Assembly (NCBI RefSeq): GCF_030407815.1
Contig: NZ_JASDCS010000006.1
Span: forward strand, 186,001 to 250,000
DNA length: 64,000 bases
Reading direction: 5' to 3'
Origin: Psychrobacter sp. APC 3281
GTDB lineage: Bacteria > Pseudomonadota > Gammaproteobacteria > Pseudomonadales > Moraxellaceae
The stretch's first letter is position 1. Each line of letters begins with the position of its first letter. The notes below the pieces were generated by a model. It was not told where the DNA came from, searched no databases, and saw only the letters and a program-made list of their open reading frames with translations. This document shows positions 7,530 to 16,869 of this stretch, in pieces. The translations under genes were made by a program, and so were the position numbers.

Positions 7530-9743
7530 ATGATGAAAAAACAACCAGCACAGTGGTTACTCAGTGCAGCGTCAGTGGGCATCGCCGGTATTATCTTGAC
7601 CCAAAGCTACGGTACTGCAGTCGCCGAGACCAATACGGGAAGTTTCGTTCAGACCCCTGAGCAAAAGGTCACCACCCGTCAAGTAGCCGCTTTGTTGGAT
7701 CGCAGTCATTATCTCAATCAGCCTTTAGATAGTAAGACTGGTAGCGAAATCCTATCAATGTATATCGATAGCCTTGACCCAAACCACACGTTATTTTTGC
7801 AATCTGATGTCGATGAGCTGAAGAAAAAACACGCTGAAGACTTTGGTGCTCGCCTAAAACAAGGTGATCTATCTGCAGGGGTAGAGGTATTTGATCGTTA
7901 CCGCAAACGCTCAAACGAGTACTTTGCGATGGCTACCAAAATGCTCAAAACAGACATTGATTTGACAGGTAATGACACAATCATTCTTGATCGTGAAAAA
8001 CTCGGTCATTTTAAAACCAAAAAAGAGCAGCGTGATTACTGGGAACGTCAGTTAAAGTTTCAGTTGATGAGCATTACGCTCGGTCAAGAAGACGAAAAAG
8101 CCAAAGAGAAAGTATTTTTAAGCAACCCAGATATCACACGTGGGCAAGACTTGGTACGTAACGATGAGCGTACGCCAAATGAGATTTTGCAAAATCGTTT
8201 GTCGCGTCAACAAGAGCAGTTTAAGCGTCTCAAAGATGATGAAATCATGGAGACCATCTTAAATACGGCGATGCTCACTTATGATCCGCATAGTAATTAC
8301 TATGCACCGATTCAAGCGACTGAATTGCAAATCCAGTCTAGTCTTCAGTTGGAAGGTATTGGGGTCTCTATTCGTCCAGATCGCAAAAATCCAGACTATA
8401 CTCGTATTGTGACTTTGGTCGATGGTGGTCCAGCCGCTAAGTCAGGTCAGATTAAGCCCAATGATTTGATCGTTGGTATCGCAAAAGATGGCGAAACCAT
8501 GACGGACGTGGTTGGTTGGTCAACACGTGAAATCGTCAGCTTGATTCGCGGAAAACGCGGTACATCGGTCACACTGAAACTACGTCAACCTAACACCCCA
8601 GATGCTAGCGCCCGTACGGTCACGGTAGTACGAGACATTATTCAGCAAGAAGAGTCAGGCGTCACTCAGCGAGTGGTAGAAGTGCAGCGTCCTAATATTG
8701 ATAAGACGCCAAAACGTATTGGTGTACTTGAGATACCGAGCTTTTATCTAAACTATCGTGCACGTCGCAATGGTGAAGACTACCGTAGCGTCAGTATCGA
8801 TACTGAAAAAGCATTAAAAGAGTTGAATAAACAAAATATCGATGGCCTAGTGGTTGATTTGCGCAATAACCCTGGCGGCTCATTGGATGAAGTTGCCAAG
8901 ATGTTAGGTTTCTTTATCAAGAGTGGACCACTGGTACAGATTCGTGATAATCGTGGCAATATTCAAGTGTATCGCGACAACGATGGCGGCGAGCAGTTGT
9001 ATGATGGCAAGATGGCGGTCATTACCAACTTAGCATCGGCCTCAGCCAGTGAAATCTTTGCCGCTGCTATTCAGGACTATGGTCGCGGATTAGTAGTTGG
9101 TAGTACGACGACTGGTAAAGGCTCGGCGCAAATTCAGCTCGATAGCTTAGCCTTGGGCTCTGCTACCTTAACTCAGCGTAAGTTTTATCGTGTTACTGGC
9201 GGTAGTACACAAAATAAAGGTGTCGTACCAGACGTTGAGCTAGTCAATATCTATGACGATGCAACCTTTGGCGAGCGCGCTCAGAAAAAAGCATTGCCTT
9301 GGGACACTATCAGAACGGCGCCGTACAAGCCTGAAGGGAAGTTTACCAGTGATACTTTGGCGACGCTCAATCAACAGTCTAAGATTCGCCAACAAAAAGA
9401 CCCGCAGTTTACTTATCTGTCGACGCTAAATGATATTCGTAACATGGATGATGAAAAGAAACCTGTTCGTTTAGATATCAATAGCCGCCGAGCTAAAATG
9501 CAGCTAATTGAAAAACGCTCATTAGAAGCAGAAAACAAGCGCCTTATCGCAACTGGTGAGCGTCCGTACTCTAACTGGAACACTTATCAAGCAGCGATGG
9601 ACGCAAAATTTGAAGAACGTAGCCGTATGAAAGCAGCTGAACGTCCAGAATTACCAGAGGATGAAGCGTTTATCAATGAGGCAGCTTACCTGATGCTCAG
9701 CGCTGAACCTCAGACAATGCTTAGCCCTGAAGAGAAGCTATAG
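7530..9743 (+). CDS. prc: Carboxy-terminal (tail-specific) processing protease Prc/Tsp
   Basis: A 737-residue periplasmic S41A serine protease. A signal sequence (residues 1-32, ending near AVAE) is followed by the N-terminal Tsp domain, a PDZ domain (about 255-345, LEGIGVSIRPD) and the S41 catalytic domain. The Ser/Asp/Lys set is at Ser505 (SASASE), Asp516 (QDYG) and Lys530 (TGKGSAQ), spaced by 11 and 25 residues exactly as Ser430/Asp441/Lys455 of mature E. coli Tsp. A C-terminal Lys/Arg-rich extension matches the longer proteobacterial Prc form. It trims or degrades periplasmic proteins by their C-termini, including cell-wall hydrolases in E. coli. AGG lies 5 bases before the first of two tandem ATG codons. 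Confidence 0.95.
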   Translation: MMKKQPAQWLLSAASVGIAGIILTQSYGTAVAETNTGSFVQTPEQKVTTRQVAALLDRSHYLNQPLDSKTGSEILSMYIDSLDPNHTLFLQSDVDELKKKHAEDFGARLKQGDLSAGVEVFDRYRKRSNEYFAMATKMLKTDIDLTGNDTIILDREKLGHFKTKKEQRDYWERQLKFQLMSITLGQEDEKAKEKVFLSNPDITRGQDLVRNDERTPNEILQNRLSRQQEQFKRLKDDEIMETILNTAMLTYDPHSNYYAPIQATELQIQSSLQLEGIGVSIRPDRKNPDYTRIVTLVDGGPAAKSGQIKPNDLIVGIAKDGETMTDVVGWSTREIVSLIRGKRGTSVTLKLRQPNTPDASARTVTVVRDIIQQEESGVTQRVVEVQRPNIDKTPKRIGVLEIPSFYLNYRARRNGEDYRSVSIDTEKALKELNKQNIDGLVVDLRNNPGGSLDEVAKMLGFFIKSGPLVQIRDNRGNIQVYRDNDGGEQLYDGKMAVITNLASASASEIFAAAIQDYGRGLVVGSTTTGKGSAQIQLDSLALGSATLTQRKFYRVTGGSTQNKGVVPDVELVNIYDDATFGERAQKKALPWDTIRTAPYKPEGKFTSDTLATLNQQSKIRQQKDPQFTYLSTLNDIRNMDDEKKPVRLDINSRRAKMQLIEKRSLEAENKRLIATGERPYSNWNTYQAAMDAKFEERSRMKAAERPELPEDEAFINEAAYLMLSAEPQTMLSPEEKL

Positions 9744-9767
9744 TGTGAAGTTATTATAACGTTACGT

Positions 9768-9797
9768 AATCTATGTAAGCATATGCTTACATAGATT
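9768..9797. repeat. 30-bp perfect palindrome
   Basis: The two 15-base halves centred between 9782 and 9783 are exact reverse complements, with no loop. It lies 25 bases after the prc stop codon and has no following T run, so it is a poor terminator; it could be a binding site for a dimeric protein or an RNA-stabilising hairpin. Confidence 0.8.
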
Positions 9798-10014
9798 GAC
9801 GTTTAGACCTCTTACCAACGAAGGGTCAATCTGCGACTATAACTGTACGGCACGATTGAACGAAACGGTTCATTGATACTAGGGATTGGTATCTTAAAGG
9901 TCGCACTAGGGATAAGTAGTTTGCTGATTAAGGATGATAAGGCTGGATGCCTGTCAGTTATGAGATGCCCCGGGATTAGGTATCACGTAACGCTAACATG
10001 GATGGTTGGTAATA
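9798..10014. other. Non-coding stretch after prc
   Basis: Lies between the palindrome and the prc terminator. An open frame at 9873-10097 runs through that terminator and has no ribosome site, so I do not treat it as a gene. Confidence 0.5.
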
Positions 10015-10050
10015 AAAGCCGCATGACGCTTGTCGTTATGCGGCTTTGTT
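10015..10050 (+). terminator. Rho-independent terminator of prc
   Basis: A 14-bp stem (10015-10028 with 10034-10047, one G-U pair), a 5-base loop and a short T-rich tail. It is about 270 bases after the prc stop codon, which leaves an unusually long 3' UTR. Confidence 0.75.
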
Positions 10051-10152
10051 ACGTCTGGATATTAATAATTTTTATGGCGGATTCTTTAAATAGATAGTAT
10101 TCAAGTTGAGCATATTTATATTAATTCGAAACTTACCGTGAAATAAGTATAA

Positions 10153-10187
10153 AAAAGGCCAGTAACCTTATCGGCTACTGGCCTTTT
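10153..10187 (-). terminator. Bidirectional rho-independent terminator
   Basis: A 12-bp stem, AAAAGGCCAGTA with TACTGGCCTTTT, terminates the SlyD-type gene on the minus strand; its A/T tracts allow function in both directions. Confidence 0.8.
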
Positions 10188-10248
10188 ATATTAGATGATA
10201 AATCTAATAACTTACCATCTAACTATTGTCACTACACTCTAGAAGAGA

Positions 10249-10734
10249 TTAGTGCTCAACGCCACCTGCACCATGTACATGGCCATGGTTTAGTTCGTCT
10301 TCAGTTGCTGCACGTACTTCTTGGATTTCAACATCAAATGTCAAACGCTTGCCAGCCAATGGATGGTTTGCATCAACAGTAACTTCTTGATCGTTTACAG
10401 CAGTCACAGTAACCAACATTACTTGGCCACCAGCTTCTGACTGGAACTGCATACCAGGCTGAATGTCATCAACGCCTTGGAAGTTATCACGTGGTACGTG
10501 CTGTACTGCTTGCTCTTGGTATTCGCCGTAGCCATCAGCAGGTTCAACGACTGCATTAACTTTTTCGCCAGCAGACTTACCTTCTAATTGTGCTTCTAGG
10601 CCTGGGATAATGTTGCTGTGACCATGTAGATAAGCAAGTGGCTGACCTTCTGGTGACTGGTCAAGGATATTGCCTTCGTCGTCTTTTAGTGTGTAATTGA
10701 ATTTGACGGCAGTGTCTTTTGCGATAGTAGTCAT
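10249..10734 (-). CDS. SlyD-type FKBP peptidyl-prolyl cis-trans isomerase
   Basis: A 161-residue cytoplasmic FKBP-fold isomerase of the SlyD class. The N-terminal strand is KFNYTLKDDEGNILDQS, followed by LAYLHGHSNIIPGLE, the inserted IF chaperone flap (about 75-125, containing VPRDNF and GMQF), and return to the FKBP core at NHPLAGKRLTFDVE. The C-terminus ends in a short His-containing tail (HGHVHGAGGVEH), much shorter than the metal-binding tail of E. coli SlyD, so nickel binding would be weaker. AGGA lies 6 bases before the ATG. It is a single gene with its own terminator. Confidence 0.9.
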   Translation of the reverse strand: MTTIAKDTAVKFNYTLKDDEGNILDQSPEGQPLAYLHGHSNIIPGLEAQLEGKSAGEKVNAVVEPADGYGEYQEQAVQHVPRDNFQGVDDIQPGMQFQSEAGGQVMLVTVTAVNDQEVTVDANHPLAGKRLTFDVEIQEVRAATEDELNHGHVHGAGGVEH

Positions 10735-11058
10735 AAAATATCCTAAATATATCTATGTAAAAAATTAAATACGGTTGCAATAAACCTAAAAAAGCCAATC
10801 TGCAAGCCAAAAGGCCACGTCATTAGTCAATTATCATCAGTTTATTAAAGTAACTTTAGCAGTTAGCATCTTTAATTGAGATGGCCCACATAACTTTCAA
10901 GGCAAAAAACATAAAAAATGCCAATTAATGCCACAATTTACAATAATAACTGCTATTTTCTATAGTTAATGCATAGCTATTGGCTATTCATGGTTTAGGA
11001 GTTGCTTTTTTAGAGTAGGACTTCTAGCATAATTATAAAAATAAGGACGAGAGATACG
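10735..11058. other. Divergent intergenic region
   Basis: AT-rich gap between the SlyD-type gene and the M61 peptidase gene; no coding potential or RNA gene recognised. AAGGACGAGAG just before 11059 is the ribosome site of the peptidase. Confidence 0.45.
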
Positions 11059-13089
11059 ATGACTGCATTTGCCAATACCACTACTAAACAACCAGCGAGC
11101 AATGTTTCAACCAATCATGATGATACTAAGGCTAAAACGATAGCTGATATAAACTATCAATTTGATTTCGCCCGTTTCTACGAGCATTTGGTCGATGTAT
11201 CACTGAGTTTTACAGCAGTATCCGATGCGCCGCAGCTTTGGTTACCAGCGTGGATACCAGGCAGTTATCTGATGCGCGAGTTTGCTCGAAACATCACTGC
11301 GGTACACTATCAAGTGATAGATGCCCAAATCGTAGATAGCGACAAGCAGTCAGAGACTCATCGCGCACGCAAAATTGACAAAAATACGTGGCAGCTGCCA
11401 GCGGTGCAAGCAGGACAGACAGTAATCGTCGAATACGAAGTCTATTGCTATGATTTGTCTGTGCGTACCGCTTACGTCGATCAGCAACGCCTTTATGGCA
11501 ATTTTACCTCACTTGCGCTCGCAGTTGAGGAACAAGAGCAAGCGCCTGTCCAAGTTAGCTTGATGGTTCCTGCTGCATTTTTTGCAGACAAAGAAAGTAG
11601 CAAAGTACTGTTGGCTTGTGGTTTGGACGCTACGCACCTGCAGATTGATCAGCAGCAAAAAGGCCGTCAGCAAGCGAACCGTCAGCACATTTATAAGTTA
11701 CAGGCAGCGAATTATCACGAGCTGATTGACTATCCATTTGAAATCGCAGAACAAGAAAAATTTGATTTTATTATTCATGATAATGAGCATCAGACGCTAC
11801 ATCATAGCTTTTACCTGTCCGGCAAGCAGAATGCCAATCTAGGTCGATTGCAGCAGGATATTACTCAGATTTGTCAGACCTATGTAAATTGGTTAGGCGA
11901 TGCGCCATTTGATGATTATACCTTTATGACCTTTGCTAGCGGTCAGGACTATGGTGGGCTTGAGCATATCAACTCTACTAGCCTTATCACCCCGCGCAAT
12001 GACTTGCCAAGTGCCAATGAGCCAAAGTTACCGAGTACAGATTATCAGCGGTTTTTAGGCTTATGTAGTCACGAGTATTTTCATTCATGGTGGGTGAAGA
12101 CGGTGCGTCCTGATGTCATGATCGATGTCGATTTGCGCCGTGAGGCATTTACACCATTACTTTGGGTGTTCGAAGGGTTTACGTCTTATATCGATGATTT
12201 TATGTTGCAAGCGTCAGGTGTGATTGATAAAGCCAATTATCTGCGACTGCTAGCCGAGCAAATCAATCGCTACTACCAGACTCCAGGGCGTGGCAATCAA
12301 AGCGTGGCAGAGTCGAGCTTTGATGCTTGGATTAAACTGTATCGTACCGATGAAAATACAGGCAATGCAGGTATCAGCTACTATAATAAAGGGGCATTGG
12401 TAGCTCTATGTCTGGATCTAATCTTACTCAAAAATAGCGACGGTCGTTATCGTTTGTTTGATGTGGTCAAAGCTTTTTATACTCAAGCAAAGCAGAACGA
12501 TAGTAAGCGGATTGGTATCAGTAGTGCTGACATGGGCTCCGTCATTGAGCAGTTTATGCCGCTAGTAGAGTGGGAAGATTTTGAACGCCGTTATGTCAAT
12601 GGGGTAGAAGAGCTGCCAATTGAAGCATTGCTAATTGCAAACGGTGTCAAAATACAGGCAAATACTAAAGAAACCGCTGACAAGCATGTGCCTTGGGGTA
12701 TGCGATGTAACGAAACGCCAGCTGGACTCAAGGTAAATCGTGTGATGCGAGATAGTATTGCGGCTAGAGCTGGTATTTCAGCGCATGACGTTATTATCGC
12801 GATTGATGGTATCAAAGCGGATACGAAACAACTTACCACTTTGGTTAATACAGCGCATCCTGTTGAATGCTATTTGTTCCGCCGTGATGAGCTGATGTGT
12901 GTTCAGGTTCAACCCGAAACGACAACCAAAGTTAAGCCGCGAGATGAGACAACTAGTATGACTGGAGCAGTACCTCCTCATAAAGTAAGCTTACGCTTAG
13001 CAAAAGGAGATAAGACTCTAGAGAATGATAATGAGCAATTAAAAGGTGAGGCAGGTTGGGAGACATGGCTTAATGTTATGAAACGATAG
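11059..13089 (+). CDS. M61 family metallopeptidase (glycyl aminopeptidase type) with PDZ domain
   Basis: A 676-residue zinc peptidase. The N-terminal beta domain has the family signature LPAWIPGSYLMREFARN. The zinc site is HEYFH at 338-342 with the third ligand Glu372 in FEGFTSY. A C-terminal PDZ domain (about 560-620, GLKVNRVMRDSIAARAG) follows. M61 enzymes are related to Sphingomonas glycyl aminopeptidase, which prefers N-terminal Gly or Ala. No signal peptide is visible, so the protein is probably cytoplasmic. The last 40 residues are polar and unrelated to the domain core. The start has a strong AAGGACGAGAG site. Confidence 0.9.
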   Translation: MTAFANTTTKQPASNVSTNHDDTKAKTIADINYQFDFARFYEHLVDVSLSFTAVSDAPQLWLPAWIPGSYLMREFARNITAVHYQVIDAQIVDSDKQSETHRARKIDKNTWQLPAVQAGQTVIVEYEVYCYDLSVRTAYVDQQRLYGNFTSLALAVEEQEQAPVQVSLMVPAAFFADKESSKVLLACGLDATHLQIDQQQKGRQQANRQHIYKLQAANYHELIDYPFEIAEQEKFDFIIHDNEHQTLHHSFYLSGKQNANLGRLQQDITQICQTYVNWLGDAPFDDYTFMTFASGQDYGGLEHINSTSLITPRNDLPSANEPKLPSTDYQRFLGLCSHEYFHSWWVKTVRPDVMIDVDLRREAFTPLLWVFEGFTSYIDDFMLQASGVIDKANYLRLLAEQINRYYQTPGRGNQSVAESSFDAWIKLYRTDENTGNAGISYYNKGALVALCLDLILLKNSDGRYRLFDVVKAFYTQAKQNDSKRIGISSADMGSVIEQFMPLVEWEDFERRYVNGVEELPIEALLIANGVKIQANTKETADKHVPWGMRCNETPAGLKVNRVMRDSIAARAGISAHDVIIAIDGIKADTKQLTTLVNTAHPVECYLFRRDELMCVQVQPETTTKVKPRDETTSMTGAVPPHKVSLRLAKGDKTLENDNEQLKGEAGWETWLNVMKR

Positions 13090-13138
13090 CCTCAATGCTA
13101 TATCAAATACCTTTCCATACGAAAAACCCTTCCATATA

Positions 13139-13180
13139 AAAAATCCTCTTCCGAGCAGTACTGCTTAGAAGAGGGTTTTT
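13139..13180. terminator. Bidirectional terminator between convergent genes
   Basis: CCTCTTC at 13145-13151 pairs with GAAGAGG at 13168-13174, enclosing the palindrome AGCAGTACTGCT; A tract before and T tract after. It serves the M61 gene (+) and the DUF305 gene (-). Confidence 0.78.
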
Positions 13181-13254
13181 GATAACCTACAATATTGTCG
13201 ATATGTCTAAGCAACCTAAGTGATTAATCAATCCGTGATTGGTAACGTACAAGA

Positions 13255-14109
13255 TTACTGCTGTTTAGCTCTGTTATCTACGTTATCTGGATTCTTATTA
13301 TCGGTAGTTTCAGGCTCAATATTTTCATCTACAGAGCTACCGTCTTCGTCGTTACTTGCAGTCTCAAGCGCAGCAATCCAGTTTTTCATCACATCAATTT
13401 CAGTTTGCTGGTTATCAATGACGTCTTGCGCCAACTGACGCATCTCTTCATCTGTCCCATATTCGAGCTGAACTTTTGCCATATCAACAGCGGCAATATG
13501 ATGTGGTAGCATACCGCGTGCAAATGCCATATCAGGCACGGGATCAGCCACACCCAAAGTCATTTCGCCATGCATGTTTTCCATGCTTTTAGCGTATGCT
13601 TGCTGCATCGCCACAGTATTTGGCTTAGGTTTGGCAGCATCAGGATGGCTAGCCAGCCACTTGTTTAAGACGTCGATTTCAGCTTGCTGTGCTGTGATGA
13701 CGTCCTGAGCAAGCTGGCGCATCGCTTCATCAGTACCATACTTGAGCTCTATTTTTGCCATCTCTACCGCGCCGCGATGATGTCCCAACATGCCTTTAGC
13801 AAACGCGGTATCAGGATCGTTATAACCCATACCAATCATCATCTCATCATGCATTCTAGTCATTGATCTCGTATAGTCTCTGAGCATATCGCTCACTTGA
13901 GACTCATCATTGACACTGTTATCGCTGTCATTTGTTAGAGTGTCGTCTGCCATACCGTCATGCTCAGCATGTGGCATATCAGTCACTGGCGGTGAGGTTT
14001 CTTCTGCAGGATTTGATTGGTTGTCCTCTGTCGTTGGCTGACAGGCGCTCAATACAAGCGCTGCAGAAATGCTAGTGACCAACGAAAGAAAACGACGAGA
14101 AGCAATCAT
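13255..14109 (-). CDS. Lipoprotein with two tandem DUF305 domains
   Basis: A 284-residue predicted lipoprotein: signal peptide with lipobox LSAC (Cys at about 23), an acidic Ser/Thr/Asp linker to about residue 75, then two DUF305 copies. Copy one contains AFAKGMLGHHRGAVEMAK and copy two AFARGMLPHHIAAVDMAK; each is followed by YGTDE, MRQLAQDVI and an Ile-Asp-Val segment. The paired His residues and Met-rich helices resemble ferritin-like four-helix bundles, and DUF305 proteins often accompany copper or other metal genes, but none is seen here. The tail is acidic. AGGGA before the ATG supports the start. Confidence 0.88.
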   Translation of the reverse strand: MIASRRFLSLVTSISAALVLSACQPTTEDNQSNPAEETSPPVTDMPHAEHDGMADDTLTNDSDNSVNDESQVSDMLRDYTRSMTRMHDEMMIGMGYNDPDTAFAKGMLGHHRGAVEMAKIELKYGTDEAMRQLAQDVITAQQAEIDVLNKWLASHPDAAKPKPNTVAMQQAYAKSMENMHGEMTLGVADPVPDMAFARGMLPHHIAAVDMAKVQLEYGTDEEMRQLAQDVIDNQQTEIDVMKNWIAALETASNDEDGSSVDENIEPETTDNKNPDNVDNRAKQQ

Positions 14110-14322
14110 GACATATCCCTATTGTGAAAAAACCAAACGATAAATGGATAATACTTATTATACATAATCAATTACGTGCTGAATGTTAGCAGATAAACCT
14201 TACCCATTCGAGACACTATGTTTAACAGGTCGTAATATATTAGTGTCAGAGCTTTATATTAGGGGCTAAACAGCCAAACAGTGTGAATTAATCAACAGTA
14301 TCTAAACTCAAAACCATATAAA

Positions 14323-14937
14323 CTAGTTAAAAATACCTAGCTGACGACAGTGTTCGCTAGTTAGATGAACACGTACAAAATCTCCAACAGCTAACTCACC
14401 TAGCTCAAACCCTGCCACCGACCAACGTATCAAACGCAGACAAGGCAGACCGACGTGCGCTGTCATACGTCTAACTTGGCGGTTTTTACCTTCGTATATT
14501 GTTAGCATTAGCCATGAGTCCGGTACGCTTTTACGCTCACGTATTGGTGGATTGCGCTGCCAGAGTACCATCGGTAGCTCATCTTCACTGACGTGTTTAA
14601 CCTCAGCAGGTAGCGTTTTACCATCTTTTAAAACCACGCCACGTTTGAGCTTATTGAGTTGTTCAGCAGTAGGGATTCCTTCTACTTGTACTAAGTAAGT
14701 TTTACCTTGTTTGCGCCCTGCATTGGCTTTTGGCGGATGAGTAATTGCTTTATTAACTCGACCATCATCGGTCAAAATCAGCAAGCCCTCCGAAGTGGCA
14801 TCTAGCCTACCAGCAACTCGCAAAGCCTTATCGGTAAAGTATTGCGATAGGGTGGTGTGGTCGTTGTTACTATCATCTCTAAACTGACTTTGCACGCCGT
14901 AAGGCTTATTGAATAAGATGAGACTAGAAGTAGACAT
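14323..14937 (-). CDS. rluE: 23S rRNA pseudouridine synthase, RluE type
   Basis: A 204-residue RsuA/RluB/E/F family pseudouridine synthase without the N-terminal S4 domain, which is the RluE layout. Motifs: LILFNKPYGVQSQF at the start, the catalytic-Asp motif GRLDATSEGLLILTDDG, KTYLVQVEG, and the C-terminal GKNRQVRRMTAHVGLPCLRLIR. E. coli RluE modifies U2457 of 23S rRNA. An ATG 13 codons upstream is open, but the ATG at 14937 is preceded by AGGAA and gives the usual N-terminus MSTSSLILFNKP, so I chose it. Confidence 0.9.
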   Translation of the reverse strand: MSTSSLILFNKPYGVQSQFRDDSNNDHTTLSQYFTDKALRVAGRLDATSEGLLILTDDGRVNKAITHPPKANAGRKQGKTYLVQVEGIPTAEQLNKLKRGVVLKDGKTLPAEVKHVSEDELPMVLWQRNPPIRERKSVPDSWLMLTIYEGKNRQVRRMTAHVGLPCLRLIRWSVAGFELGELAVGDFVRVHLTSEHCRQLGIFN

Positions 14938-15374
14938 AAAAAGGTGTTTCCTAGTTTTTAATGGACAATGAATCATTGTAGCGTATGTTTTGTGATGCAG
15001 AGCTAGTATTAAGCAACAAGACTAAAGGCGATATATTTAATGTGCTGTATGCTACATGACCTGCTACAAAAGTAGGACAGTGCTTGTATAAATTTGCTGT
15101 TATCCTAAATCCGTATTCTGATAGTGGTATTTATATTTTTAATAGAGAAATATCCACTATCTACTAGCGGCAATCATTGTTTGGGTCTTTATGTTCATTT
15201 TTTAGCTTCAAGCTATCTTTCATATTGTTCAAATCAATGACGCAAGTGTCGTACTCATCAAAGCTTTGCTTAACCGATAAGAGCCCAGAGCGTTACCACT
15301 ATAATAAAACGGTTAACATAACAAAGTGTCTAGTTCGCTTGCGACGTCCAACATACAACCAAGGAGTATCATCG
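14938..15374. other. Divergent region between rluE and icd
   Basis: About 440 bases holding the promoters of both genes. The icd frame stays open back to 15177, but that part lacks homology to isocitrate dehydrogenase and AAGGAG at 15361-15366 marks the real start at 15375. Confidence 0.55.
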
Positions 15375-16634
15375 ATGTCATATGATAAGGTTATCGTGCC
15401 AAGAGACGGCGAAAAAGTGACCGTAAATGCAGATTTAACATTAAATGTTCCCAACCATCCGATTATTCCGTTTGTGGAAGGTGATGGAATCGGTGTAGAT
15501 ATCACGCCTGTCATGATAAAAGTAGTCAATGCTGCGGTTGATAAAGCGTATCACGGCAAGAAGTCTATCATTTGGATGGAGACTTATCTTGGTGAAAAGG
15601 CAGCAAAAGTATATGACGGCGACTATTTGCCAAGCGAGACGCTAGAGATTCTAAAAGACTATGTCATTAGTATCAAGGGTCCATTGACCACACCAGTGGG
15701 TGGCGGCTTTAGTTCGCTAAACGTCGCAGTGCGCCAAAACCTTGACCTGTATGTCTGCCAACGCCCCGTACGTTGGTTTGAGGGCGTGCCAAGTCCAGTA
15801 CAGCATCCAGAACTGACGGATATGGTTATTTTCCGTGAAAACACAGAAGATATCTACACCGGTATCGAGTGGAAAGCAGGCAGTGATGATGCCAAAAAAG
15901 TTATCAATTTCTTAAGAGATGAGATGGGTGTGACCAGTATTCGCTTCCCTGAAGACTGCGGCATCGGTATCAAGCCTGTCTCAAAAGAAGGCTCTCAGCG
16001 CTTAGTACGCAAAGCGATTCAGCATGCCATCGATAATGATCTGCCAAATGTGACGCTAGTGCACAAAGGTAATATCATGAAGTTCACTGAAGGGGCATTT
16101 AAGGATTGGGGTTATGAGCTAGCGGCAGAGCGTTTTGGTGCAGAGTTATTAGATGGCGGTCCATGGATGACCATGAAAAATCCAAAAACAGGTAACGATA
16201 TTATTATTAAAGACGTCATCGCTGATGCCTTCTTGCAGCAGATTTTGATGCGTCCTGCAGATTATTCTGTAGTGGCAACGCTCAATCTAAACGGTGACTA
16301 TATCTCTGATGCATTGGCGGCTGAAGTAGGCGGTATTGGTATCGCGCCTGGTGCAAATAAAGGCGGCGCGATCGCTGTTTATGAAGCGACGCACGGTACT
16401 GCGCCCAAGTACGCTGGTCAGAATAAAGTAAATCCAGGCTCACTGATATTGTCTGCTGAGATGATGCTTCGTGATATGGGCTGGACGGAAGCAGCTGATC
16501 TTGTCATTAGCGGTATCCAAGGTGCGATTGCCAATAAAACAGTCACATATGATTTTGAGCGTCTGATGCCAGATGCTACCTTACTGAGTACTTCGGAGTT
16601 TGGTAAGGCGATTATTAAGCATATGAAAGCCTAA
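15375..16634 (+). CDS. icd: NADP-dependent isocitrate dehydrogenase, dimeric (E. coli) type
   Basis: A 419-residue TCA-cycle enzyme oxidising isocitrate to 2-oxoglutarate. It matches E. coli Icd (416 residues) throughout: [12 protein letters not shown], the substrate loop [13 protein letters not shown] with the Ser that AceK phosphorylates in E. coli, [26 protein letters not shown] and [17 protein letters not shown] specificity is supported by [13 protein letters not shown] (the Lys344/Tyr345/Val351 equivalents) and TYDFER (Tyr391/Arg395 equivalents). The start is chosen at AAGGAG-N8-ATG. Its 3' end faces the unrelated monomeric isocitrate dehydrogenase gene across a 235-base gap. No aceK gene is visible. 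Confidence 0.97.
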   Translation: MSYDKVIVPRDGEKVTVNADLTLNVPNHPIIPFVEGDGIGVDITPVMIKVVNAAVDKAYHGKKSIIWMETYLGEKAAKVYDGDYLPSETLEILKDYVISIKGPLTTPVGGGFSSLNVAVRQNLDLYVCQRPVRWFEGVPSPVQHPELTDMVIFRENTEDIYTGIEWKAGSDDAKKVINFLRDEMGVTSIRFPEDCGIGIKPVSKEGSQRLVRKAIQHAIDNDLPNVTLVHKGNIMKFTEGAFKDWGYELAAERFGAELLDGGPWMTMKNPKTGNDIIIKDVIADAFLQQILMRPADYSVVATLNLNGDYISDALAAEVGGIGIAPGANKGGAIAVYEATHGTAPKYAGQNKVNPGSLILSAEMMLRDMGWTEAADLVISGIQGAIANKTVTYDFERLMPDATLLSTSEFGKAIIKHMKA

Positions 16635-16680
16635 GACTACTTAAGCTCTAAGCATTCTATTGTATTACTATGTATCAAAA

Positions 16681-16710
16681 GCCGCCTGATTATATAGGTG
16701 GCTTTTTTTA
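16681..16710 (+). terminator. Rho-independent terminator of icd
   Basis: GCCGCCT at 16681-16687 pairs with AGGTGGC at 16696-16702 and is followed by eight T residues. Confidence 0.85.
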
Positions 16711-16741
16711 TTTCACTCTTCATAAAGATTGTAGAAAACAC

Positions 16742-16780
16742 AAAAAAACACCCCAACGTTCGAAGACGGTTGAGGTGTTC
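16742..16780 (-). terminator. Terminator of the monomeric isocitrate dehydrogenase gene
   Basis: An imperfect stem of about 12 bp (AACACCCCAACG with CGGTTGAGGTGTT). Read on the minus strand it is followed by seven T residues. Confidence 0.75.
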
Positions 16781-16799
16781 TTTTACTAAGACTTAAAAT

Positions 16800-16843
16800 C
16801 GCCTAATCGTTTCTGAGTATAAAAACCAAAAGCGATTAGGCTT
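16800..16843. repeat. Inverted repeat between icd and the monomeric IDH gene
   Basis: GCCTAATCG and CGATTAGGC form 9-bp arms about 23 bases apart, between the minus-strand stop codon and the terminator. Role unknown; possibly a 3' UTR structure. Confidence 0.55.
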
Positions 16844-16869
16844 AATTGTTTAAGAGCAATCGCTTAAAA

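Noticed and set aside
9873-10097. 74-residue open frame after prc
   Set aside because: It reads through the prc terminator stem, has no ribosome site and an implausible composition.
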